Origin: Nematostella vectensis
Taxonomy: Eukaryota; Cnidaria; Anthozoa; Actiniaria; Edwardsiidae
Reading direction: 5' to 3'
Length of the DNA: 64,000 nt
NCBI RefSeq assembly: GCF_932526225.1
Contig: NC_064047.1
Location: 4,089,501-4,153,500, forward strand
In this document: positions 26,101 through 38,100 of the stretch, in pieces
How the letters are laid out: every line of letters begins with the position of its first letter
Position numbering within the stretch: position 1 is the first letter of the stretch
The notes under the pieces: generated by a model
What the model was told of the DNA's origin: nothing
What the model saw: the letters and a program-made list of their open reading frames with translations, nothing else
The model's database searches: none
Position numbers and translations under genes: made by a program

Positions 26101-29100
26101 AAGATGGTCTGCGTAGGCGTGGTGTAGACAAAGGTATGAATCAACACAAGCTTGAAAAGGTATGTTAAACGCATCTGTGAAACAGAGTGGTTGAAGTTTC
26201 GAGCGTTAGCCCCTCGTCGGAGCAAAAGAAGAGCGTTCTTTTGTAATAGTAGAGAAAGGCTGTCTTTGTTATAGTTAGTCGTCACGTGTCATTGACCATG
26301 GGCAGCGTACATTACTAGAGAATACATCTGTTTCAGGCGGAAGATCTCAAGCAAGACATGTACCTAGACGCCCTGAACAGCCTTCTCATCAGCGGAGAGT
26401 ACCCGCCCTTGTTCTCAGAAGACGAGCTTGATAGTTTGCTTCAGGTAAAAATATTCATGTCCCTGTTCCTGTGCTAATCTCAGCTCACGGTTTGTGATAA
26501 GTTTTGGTTATTCGAAAAACGTGTTATTTACGATCAAGCACTTTGGTGATGTGAAAAGTTGGTAATATTCTTAGTAAGATATATTTTTTTGTTTTACATG
26601 AACCAAACAGTGTTTACGCTAGTTACCAGCTAGTCCAAAAGGTGTACTGATAAACGTTTTCTAAAAAGATTAATTAACATTACTGCACTTCGTTTTCTCG
26701 TTTTCTCGAGTTTTTTAGTAAAGATGTCTTGCAATTAACCACCAGGAGCTTTCCGATATAAATGTCCTTAAATGCCTTTAAGTCTATGCATTATTAAAAT
26801 TCTTAGGGCTTACGTATGCTCTTAAGCGGCTGCTTTCCTCGGTTATGAAGATGTCCGCTATTAAAGCGGTAATGTAACCACAGTACGTCCTGTCGATTAT
26901 GTAACAATGTCCGATGATATTCAACGGAAAATGAGAAAAATATTTGAAAATTGTAAAAGGAGTGTGTCTAATAGATGACTGATAATTTAGAGCTGATGGC
27001 CTGTTAATTAGCGCGGATTCTAATAGATTTTTTATCTCTTGTCGGTTGAGGTTCCCGTCGACCCTCCGGAAGTAAACTGGTTACAATGCCGCTTCAAACA
27101 AATATATACATGGCATTCAGACATATATTTAAACATGTATCTCATTTTATTTTTTTCAGGCGTTAATGCCAGCAATCAAGCGCAAATTCTCGAGCTTCCT
27201 TGCCGACCCCATGAAGTTCTTTATCACGCGCGTCAAGGCCAATCTGCACATCGTCTTGTGTTTGCCCCCCACACATCGCCTGCTGCGGGTAGGGTCCAGC
27301 CATTACCCGGGCATTCTTTACGGATGCCAGACGAACTGGGTCAAGGATTGGCCTATCTATGCACTCGAGGGCGAGGCCACCCACTACCTGGCCAAGTACG
27401 ACGTTTGTCAAGGGATCGAGGATCAAATAAGGTAAGTAAGAAAGACATTGGTGTAGACCTTCCAGGCCAAGTATGACACTTGCCAAGGGATTGCGGATCA
27501 AATAAGGTAAGTAAGAAAGACATCGGTGTAGACCTTCCACGCCAAGTACAACGTTTGTCAAGGGATCGAGGAGCAAATAAGGTAAGTAAAAAAAAACATC
27601 GGTGTAGACCTTCCTGGCCAAGTACGACGTTTGTCAAGGGATCGCGGATCAAATAAGGTAAGTAAGAAAGACATCGATGTAGACCTTCCAGGCCAAGTAA
27701 GACGTTTGTCAAGGGATCGCGGATCAAATAAGGTAAGTAAGAAAGTCTTCGATGTAGACCTTCCAGGCCAAGTACGACGTTTGTCAAGGGATCGCGGATC
27801 AAAAAAGGTAAGTAAGAGAGACATCGGTATAGACCTTCCAGGCCAAGTACGACTTTTGCCAAGGGATCGAGGATCAAATAAGGTAAGTAATAAAGACATT
27901 GGTGTAGACCTTCCTGGCCAAGTATGATGTTTGCCAAGGGATCGCCGATCAAATAAGGTAAGTAAGAAAGACATCGGTGTAGACCTTCCAGGCCAAGTAC
28001 GACTTTTGCCAAGGGATCGAGGATCAAATAAGGTAAGTAATAAAGACATTGGTGTAGACCTTCCTGGCCAAGTATGATGTTTGTCAAGGGATCGCTGATC
28101 AAATAAGGTAAGTAAGAAAGACATCGGTGTAGACCTTCCTGGCCAAGTATGACGTTTGCCAAGGGATCGAGGATCAAATAAGGTAAGTAAGAAAGACATC
28201 GGTTTAGACCTTCCTGGCCAAGTATGACGTTTGCCAAGGGATCGAGGATCAAATAAGGTAAGTAAGAAAGACATCGGTGTAGACCTTCCTGGCCAAGTAT
28301 GACACTTGCCAAGGGATCGAGGATCAGATAAGGTAAGTAATAAAGACATCGGTGTAGAAAAACCTGCTTAACTATGGCTTTTGTTGAGTGATTGGGGATC
28401 AAATAAGGTAAGTAATAACGACATTGATCTAAAAAAAACCTAACCAAAAATGAAGGTTTTCAAGGGATCGAGGATTAGATAAAGTAAGTCAAGGATGTAT
28501 CCTGTATTGGTCCTGCTTCTGGTAGCTTTGTCCTCGTCTTAGCCGGGGCTTGATGCTTACTAGTGCTCTTATCTTAGAAATACTTGTTTATTTGTATCTC
28601 AGGGAAAAGGTCGTAGCGTCAGTCTCCACCATTCACGGCCACGTGTTGCGAGAATGCCACCAAATGCCTTGGGGAGGAAACTACAAGTCCCTCAGGCCCG
28701 CTAGCGTCGCCTCTCCTCCCTCAGACGAGGACAACGACCTCCTCCTGTCCAAGAATATTCTCCTGGAAAGAATAACACTCAAGCATCAGTCCTCCGGAGG
28801 GAGCGCACTGGGCAATGTGTTTGTCGGACCAACTACGTACATCCAGTTCATGCATTGCTTCAGACACATATTTAGGGACAAGAGACGCGAACATAAGGAG
28901 CGTGTTCACAAGCTCAGGTAAATGTCGATTTACTGATTTGACGGGCAGATTCTCAGCTAAAACGTTTACAAGCTGCGATTTGTCAGGCCCTTTTTTCGGT
29001 TAAGAAAACGTTTGAGCCTGACAACAAACACCTTTTTAGTCGTGTGAGATTTTCTGAATGAAGTCGAGTTAACACTAAATTCAAATTGGCTTGAAAAATC

Positions 29101-32100
29101 ATCGGGCGTATTGCCTTTCTCCCTTACGTCGGTCTGTCGTCTGTCCTCTTCTTATCATTTTGTTGTGTTTTTCGCCTCACAAATCAGAGTTCTACTTCGT
29201 TTTCCAGATATTTATTCAAGACTGTAAAATAACTGACACACTTAGTTTATACGCTAGATTTGCATAATCTTAGGTACACGTGCCCCAAGAGTATTGCATG
29301 TATTGAATTCCATAACAAGAAGAGTATCTCATGTATTGAATTCCATAACGCATTTGTTTCTCTGTATGTTCTCTTTTCTGCCCTCCAGCCGTCCGTCCGT
29401 TTGTATATATGTCCTGTTTTTTATTTTATTTTCACGTATGTCTGTGTGTCCTTTTTATGTGTCCGTCTCTCTCTATATATGTCCTGCTTTTTTTCTGTCT
29501 GTACGTGTGTCTGTCTGTATGTCCCGTTTCTGTTACAGTATGTCTGTCTGTCTTTTTGCCTGACTGTCGTCCGTTCATCAAAACCAACGTTTTTCAGTCT
29601 AGCTCTTGCCACGCTGGACCAGACTCGTAAAGACGCCATTATCATCAAGGATGTGATCTCCCAGACCAAACAGCAACTAGAGGTGGCGACTATTAAGTCA
29701 GACGACCTCCTGAAAGCCCTTACCAGCAAGGCGACTGTGCTGGAGAAACTTAAAGCCAAATTGGGCATCGGAAGTACCACCCTCAGCGCCTTCGTTGCCC
29801 TTATTGATAGCGAGATGGACGAGGAGGATGCTGATCTTCTACAGGTACTTTTCAGTGTTTTTAATACCTCGTCCACATTATGATGACTGTTTTAGGTATC
29901 TATTAGTTACTGTCTTGTTCACACTTTGTTCAATTTAGGTATCTCTTAGTTACTGTCAGATTAACACTTTGATCAATGTAGATATCTCGTAATTACTGTC
30001 AGGTTCACACTTTTTGTAGATATATTTTAGTTACTATCTAGTTCACACTTTGAGCAATGTAGGTATCTTTTAGTTTACTGCCTCGTTTGTTCTTTGGAGT
30101 TGTTCGAGGTATGTTTGCTAGTTACTACCTGGCTTACACTTTTTATAGACTTCTCTAAGTGACTGCCTGTTTGTTACGGCTAATGCCAAAGTAGCATATT
30201 TTAAATGGTTTTTAAAAACCTCTATATTACGCCCCCACACAATACCAAAACACAAGAGGCTTATCCAAGCGAGTACCTGATAAACTTTGCTAAATGGCTA
30301 CTAGCAGTGACCTAACAGAAGGCCATTACCAGGCAACATTGAGTCGCACAAGACGTCCATGTCATCGGCAAGTTCAAGCGAGTAACTGAAAATATTCCAA
30401 TCAAATATCGTTAATACAGCACCAGGCTTCAATTGTCGAAGTTTCCTTGCAAAAAGGCCGTTGTTTATTATTTATTTACAAAGCGAAGCTCCTGATTGAT
30501 TCTGTTTAAATGTATTTCAGGTCGACGAAGAAGACGAGCTGGACGAGGAGTTTGAGAAGATCAAGATGGCGAAGATGAAGAGTCGTAAGCTCAAAGTGCT
30601 AGAAGAGATGGCCCGGGCGGAGCAGACTTTGGTGGAAGCCAAAGCCCAGCTGAAGAAAGCGGAGGACCACGTAAGGGATGATTTGATTTACATCATTATT
30701 TTGTCATCGAAATACTCCCTCTACGTCATCACCATAAGTATTGTCATCTAAGTCAAACGAAGGAATGAACACTGTAGCGTAGCTCGTTGCCTGTTTAAGA
30801 TCAAATGAGGGCAAATGGATTTATTCTATTGGCCCTATATCTGCTAGGATGGAAAATAGCATGTGACAGAGCCAATTTGAAAACATCATTTTCCACCGGC
30901 TGTTTTGGGTTGCGACATTTTCCATTATACATTTGGTAAAGCAAGTATAAAAAATTTTAAATTTTTATAAAATTACAAATCTTTAAATTCCATCCAGAAT
31001 TTGTCTCCCAATATTAAATGTAGAGAATAACAAATTGTGTGGTTGACGAGGCCTATTGAAAGCCCGTCGATCCAACCTTCGTGACGCGTGGTTTTGTTGG
31101 CTATGAAGCCCTCTGTCCATCACAGTTGTGAATTAAATCCGCTTGAATCACGGTCAATTTCAATCCATCCTACAAATAAAAGAGCCCATTTCTATTTTTA
31201 AAGTGTCAAATAGTACAAGGACATATTTAATGATAAGCGAAATCTCAAAACCAAACCAAAACAATATCACGCAAGTCGATCTACAGAGCGAATTCGCATT
31301 CTGTCCCAGGTCCTAAAGTGGCAAGCCAAGGTAGACCGCTCTCTATGCGAAAGACTCCGTGCTTTCCAGAGTCCCCCGCCTATGGCAGGTATCGTCATGG
31401 TGATGGTGATGGTGCTGATGGGAAGGCCCGAGTTTGCCGCTGGTATCGGTGGCGCCGGAAGTACTTATACTCCCGGGAGCAGAGAGAGAACTAGGGAACC
31501 TGTGGGGACGTCTAACTCTGACGAAACGTCACGGGCGAGCTCTGCTTCGAGGAGGCGAACAGGCCCAATTAAAGGGTCCTCGTCATCAACACAGAGCACC
31601 TTCTACGGTAAGATTCGCAGAATATTTTTTGTAAAGTGCTTAACAATAGATCTTACTTTAGCGTGCGTCTGTTCTCTAAAGATCTACCGAAGATTCGCAG
31701 AATATCTTCTGTAAGGTGCCTAACGAGTAGATCTCATTTTTGCGTGCGTCTGTTCTCTAATGATCTACCGAAGATTCGCAAAATATCTTCTGTAAGGTGC
31801 TTAACAAGTAGATCTCATTTTCGCGTGCGTCTGTCCTCTAGTGATCTATCAAAGATTCGCAGAATATCTTCTGTAAGGTGCTTAACAAGTGGATCTCATT
31901 TTTGCGTGCACGTGTCTTCTAATGATCTACCGAAGACCTTGGATGAACAAATCAAAGGCTCTGTGAGCCAACTCGTTAATGCAAATGTATTTTCCTAGTT
32001 ATTTTTGTGTGTGCATAAAATGTATAGAGGGTACAAAACAAAGTATTAAAAATAAACACATCAAAGTTGCTTAGAGTAAATTAGAGTAAATTTTTTTTTC

Positions 32101-35100
32101 TACTTGATGACATAGCACACCATGTCCTAACCGTTAAGCCACCGTGCATTTACTACTTTGAGAGGGGACTTATTATAGTTTTCATAGTAATCGTTCGATT
32201 GGTCAGTACCTTGCGGAGAGGTGGCGTGAGGATTTTGAATGACGGGTGTCAGAAGATGATTTAGCTGTTTTGAGATCGTCGCCGAGAGTTCGCAGAACAT
32301 TGAGACCTGCAGTAAGACTTTTGTTTGCGTTTCAGGAGTAAACTCCGAAGGAAAGGTTGACCGTGCCTCGTGGAAGTCCATACAACAAATCATGAACGAT
32401 TCCCAACGCTTTGTCGAGACCTTGCATCACCTTAACTGGAAAGAAGGATTGAGCAGCGAGATCCTTCGTGGTGTCCAGTCCTTCTTTGTCACATCTAGCG
32501 AAGGGAACCTGGGTGTGACGGATGACCTAGGAAGTGCCGCCGCAGGGGCAAGCGCGAGTAACTATATTGGATCTCCTAGTGGACGCTCTACGGCGACCCC
32601 TTCAGGTAGTGTAGTCATAAGAGTGTCCCTATGTCAGACGAAATTTTGTCAGTCTAGCAAAATACCAACTATAAGAGAGCATCCATATCCATAGGCGGAT
32701 TCAACGCCGCGGCCAGTAACTGATTATTTTATTTTTCCCTATCAGAGACTCGCAGAATCCAAGGCATTACCATCGCGGCGGCCAAATAACTAATTTATAT
32801 TATTTTCCCTGTCAGAGTCTCGCAAAATCCAATACGTAAATATCGCTGAGGCCAGATAAGTGATTAATTTATTTTTCCCTGTCAGAGTCTCGCAAAATCC
32901 AAGGCATTACCATCGCGGCGGCTAAGTACTCTTCAGAAGACGCGGCCGTACTGGTGGAGTATGCCATCGCCCTTGTGGAGTATACTCGCCTGTATAACCC
33001 GTACCGTAAGGCCATGATGTACCTGGATGAGCTACAGAGGGAGAAAGAGGAGAATGAACAGAGGGAACTGATGGAAGCTAACATGGAGGCGGAGAAAACC
33101 GAGGTACAAACGGGAAAGGGACGGGGAGAGGGGACGAGGTACTGGGAGGAGAGCCTGGGGCGAGCGTGCGGGAGACCTGTGATATTCTAAAACGTTATGG
33201 ACTAGGAAGAGAGAAATGAGAAGAACTATGGAAGAGATCTGTGGGCAGATGGGAAGTGCTGGTGGAACACGGAATGGAGGAGAGATGAGAACAAATTAAA
33301 AGGACAGATATACACTAATATTGAGACCAAGAAAACAAGTTGAGTGGTGTCACTGAGGTACGAAGTACTAAGGAGTGACTAAGGGGGAAAGAGAAGAATA
33401 GAAGGGAGGCGAGTAAGTTGGGTGAGCACGGAATAGTTGGAGATTTTAACGTGGAGGCGAAGAAAACGGAGCTAATGAGGGGGGATGGGCTGACGCTAAT
33501 AATAGAGGACGAGAACAAACTAAGGAATTTAATGAGGAGGGTTACAAAGTGGAAATGCAGAGGGGTTGAGGATGTCATGAGTAATTAAAGGGGAAAAACA
33601 CACCTAAGAAAACAAATTGAAGCCAACATGGGGGGCTGAGGAAGCTGTTTGCAAGCAGACTGTTAATATGATTAAACTGTGAAAATCTTATTGGCCTTGA
33701 AAATGAAAGAACAACTGGAGATTTAGGATTTTGAACAGAGACGAATAGTCTAGTAAAATCAAGGTGCATTTCATTTTGCTTATGACTTCGAAGTGTCGAA
33801 CAGCGATCATCAGAATAAAAATTCTTATATTGAAGGAGCCTGAACCCGAGCCCGAGCCGGAGCTGACAGAAGCCGATCTCCCCGGACTTGAGGCGGACGT
33901 GCTGAGACTGCAAGAGGAATACGACGAGGCAGTCGTACACAAGCATAACCTGGCGAACGAGGTCAAGTCGTGCAGTGAGCGGCTCAAAGCGGCTACAGAC
34001 TTGCTTCACAGGTACAGTGAATATAAGCTCCTACATGGTAAGATACCAAATACGTAGATTGCATACTTGTGCCGACTTGGGCACAGGTACAGTGAATATA
34101 AGCTCCTACATCGTAAGATACCAAATACGTAGATTGCATACTTGTGCCGACTTGGGCACTTATAGCGGCTAGAGACTTGCTTCACAGGTACAGTGAATAT
34201 AAGCTCCTACATCGTAAGATACCAAATACGTAGATTGCATACTTGTGCCGACTTGGGCACTTATAGCGGCTAGAGACTTGCTTCACAGGTACAGTGAATA
34301 TAAGCTCCTACATCGTAAGATACCAAATACGTAGATTGCATACTTGTGCCGACTTGGGCACTTATAGCGGCTAGAGACTTGCTTCACAGGTACAGTGAAT
34401 ATAAACTCCTTCATCGTAAGATACCAAATACGTAGGTTGCATACTTGTGCCGACTTGGGCACTTATAGCGACTACAGACTTGCTTCACAGGTACAGTGAA
34501 TATAAACCCCTACATCGTAAGATACCAAATACGTAGATTGCATACTTGTGCCGACTTGGGCACTTATAGCGACTACAGACTTGCTTCACAGGTACAGTGA
34601 ATATAAGCTCCTTCATCGTAAGATACCAAATACGTAGATTGCATACTTGTGCCGACTTGGGCACTTATAGCGACTACAGACTTGCTTCACAGGTACAGTA
34701 AATATAAACTTCTTCATCGTAAGATACCAAATACGTAGATTGCATACTTGTGCCGACTTGGGCACTTATAGCGGCTAGAGACTTGCTTCACAGGTACAGT
34801 GAATATAAACCCCTACATCGTAAGATACCAAATACGTAGATTGCATACTTGTGCCGACTTGGGCACTTATAGCGGCTAGAGACTTGCTTCACAGGTACAG
34901 TGAATATAAGCTCCTTCATCGTAAGATACCAAATACGTATATTGCATACTTGTACCGACTTGGGCACTTATAGCGGCTACAGACTTGCTTCACAGGTACA
35001 GTGAATATAAGCTCCTTCATCGTAAGATACCAAATACGTAGATTGCATACTTGTGCCGACTTGGGCTTCACAGGTACAGTGAATATAAACTCCTTCATCG

Positions 35101-38100
35101 TAAGATACCAAATACGTAGATTGCATACTTGTGCCGACTTGGGCACTTATAGTGACTACAGACTTGCTTCACAGGTACAGTGAATATAAACTCCTTCATC
35201 GTAAGATACCAAATACGTAGATTGCATACTTGTGCCGACTTGGGCACTTATAGCGGCTACAGACTTGCTTCACAGGTACAGTGAATATAAGCTCCCACAT
35301 CGTAAGATACCAAATACGTAGATTGCATACTTGTGCCGACTTGGGCACTTATAGCGACTAGAGACTTGGTCACAGGTACAGTGAATATAAGCTCCTTCAT
35401 CGTAAGATACCAAATACGTAGATTGCAAACTTGTGCCGACTTGGGCACTTATAGCGGCTACAGACTTGCTTCACAGGTACAGTGAATATAAGCTCCTTCA
35501 TCGTAAGATACCAAATACGTAGATTGCATACTTGTGCCGACTTGGGCACTTATAGCGGCTAGAGACTTGCTTCACAGGTACAGTGAATATAAGCTCCTAC
35601 ATCGTAAGATACCAAATACGTAGATTGCATACTTGTGCCGACTTGGGCACTTATAGCGGCTAGAGACTTGCTTCACAGGTACAGTGAATATAAGCTCCTT
35701 CATCGTAAGATACCAAATACGTAGATTGCATACTCGTGCCGACTTGGGCACTTATAGCGGCTACAGACTTGCTTCACAGGTACAGTGAATATAAGCTCCT
35801 TCATCGTAAGATACCAAATACGTAGATTGCAAACTTGTGCCGACTTGGGCACTTATAGCGGCTACAGACTTGCTCACAGGTACAGTGAATATAAACTCCT
35901 TCATCGTAAGATACCAAATACGTAGGTTGCATACTTGTGCCGACTTGGTCACAAGTACAGTGAATATAAACTCCTTCATCGTAAGATACCAAATACGTAG
36001 ATTGCATACTTGTGCCGACTTGGGCACTTATAGCGGCTACAGACTTGGTCACAGGTACAGTGAATATAAGCTCCTTCATCGTAAGATATATACGTAGGTT
36101 GCATACACGTGCCAACTTGTGCACTTTTGTGCTGATTGTAATGGACGCAGCTATCACGTCCATTGAGATTGTTTTATGATTTTGAACGTATACATGTTGA
36201 AACAAAGCAAAGGTTAAGTGTTTAGTTCTTGGATACTTATTTGGCGTTCAACGTTGTGTTCAAATTTCCTTATAAAACACCCAGCCGTAGAATGTCTTTG
36301 GCAACAGCACACGCGCGCATGCTCTATTTCCTTATAGCATATATTGGAAGTGTATCTGAAGTATCGGAAGGAGTGCTTTTGCATAACACTTGCGTGACAT
36401 CTAAGCTAGCGTGACACTCCTTATTGTTATGTGCTAATATGTTGACTTTCCCATTCAGCCTCAAGCACATGGAACGTGAGTGGAAGGCGTATGTGGAGGA
36501 GTACTCATCACCGGAAGTGCTGCTGGCGAACTGCATTGCAGCGTCCGCATTCCTGACGTACTGCGGACCCATGGGAATCGATCGAAGGTCAGTTTTACTT
36601 CATAGCATCGCAAAGGAAGCCAAGAACCCCATTTTAGACCAAGTCTTACCTTGTCAATCAAGTTCACTTTTAGCTTTTAAGTTCACTTTTCACTTTCAGC
36701 TCACTTTTAACTGAGAATAAATGGGAAATTCGCGGTTTATTTAAGGTTAGGGGTAGGTTTAGGGAATGATCGTGGAATAATTCATGTAATAATTCCGGGC
36801 TTTATTTCCTTGTACAGGAAACGAATGGGCAAGTACTTCATGCAAGTATGCCGGGATAACGGACTTCCCATTCAAACCAAGCACCTGTTCTCTCGTCTGA
36901 CTCTATCAGAGTTCCTTAAAGGAAAGGTAAGAAACATAACATTCATACGACATTAGTCAGGGTCGTTCCAATTATTTGCAAAATGAACCAGCATAGGATC
37001 ATTCATTTAGCAACATCAACCAAGATTGGGACAAACCTATATAAACCGACATTGTGCCAATTTATGGGTAACATGAACAACATTTGGCCAATCATGCGTA
37101 ACATAAACCAACATTGGGCCAACCATGGCCAACACAAACCAACATTGGGCCAATCATGGCCAACATTAACCAGCATCAAAACAAACCAGGGCAATATAAA
37201 CTGACATTGTGGACGATTGACAAACATAAAACCAGCCGAAGGGAACAGTTGCAAACTTTTAACCGACATAGTTAAACCATAAGTCGACGTCGAGTCGAAA
37301 TTTTTTTAATGAAGCACGAATTTATTTTCTAGATAAAGTTGAAAAAGTGGGAGAACCTAAATCTGCCGACAGACGCCCTTTCTCTTGACAACATGTGTAT
37401 CGCCACCCGAGAAGAATCCTCCGATACCTGGCCCCTGCTGTGTGATCCACAAAGGATCGCAATTACATGGATTAACACAATGTTAGGACAGACAACCACT
37501 GTCAAATATAAGGTGAGGAGTACGGGGTATCAATTGGACGATTACATGGTTTAACACTATGCTTGGGGGGGTATTAATTGGACGATTACATGGATTAACA
37601 CTATGCTTGGTGGGGGGTATTAATTGGACGATTACATGGATTAACACTATGCTGGGACAAACAACCACTGTCTAGTATAAGGTGAGGAGTATGGGTGTGA
37701 CTTCTCTAGAGGTGCATATTAATGGAACCAACAAAATGGATTAACACAATGCTGGGACAGACACCCACTTAAAGTATTATGTGATGGGTGTTGGTGTGAC
37801 CGCTCTAGGGGTGCATATGGATTACATAGATTAACACTATGTTGGGATCAACAACCACTTAAAGTTTTAGGTGAGGGGTATAGGTATGGCCACTCTAGTG
37901 GGTTTGCATGGGTTGAGACAGTCACCCTTTTCAGTATTAGTTGAGGGGTATGTGTGTGACTGCTCTAGGGGTGCATATTAATAGGGAATTAAATTGATTG
38001 ACACTATGTTTGGACGGGCCACAACTGTCAAGTTACGGTGAGGGGTTTGGGTTAAGTTAAGGTAAGGGTAAGGGTTTGTAAAGGGGTATGAACATGCCTC

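Noticed and set aside
27353-28447. Long minus-strand frames (364 and 263 codons) with a 25-residue repeat
   Set aside because: Products of the 75-bp exon 33 donor array, whose unit length is a multiple of three. They overlap exon 33 antisense and have no support.
33315-33578. Minus-strand Ser/Leu-rich frame in intron 39
   Set aside because: Antisense of a purine-biased intron; composition artefact without homology.
34012-36110. CRISPR-like look of a regular ~101-bp array
   Set aside because: Units are head-to-tail minisatellite copies without unique spacers, in a eukaryotic intron; the repeat derives from the exon 40 end.
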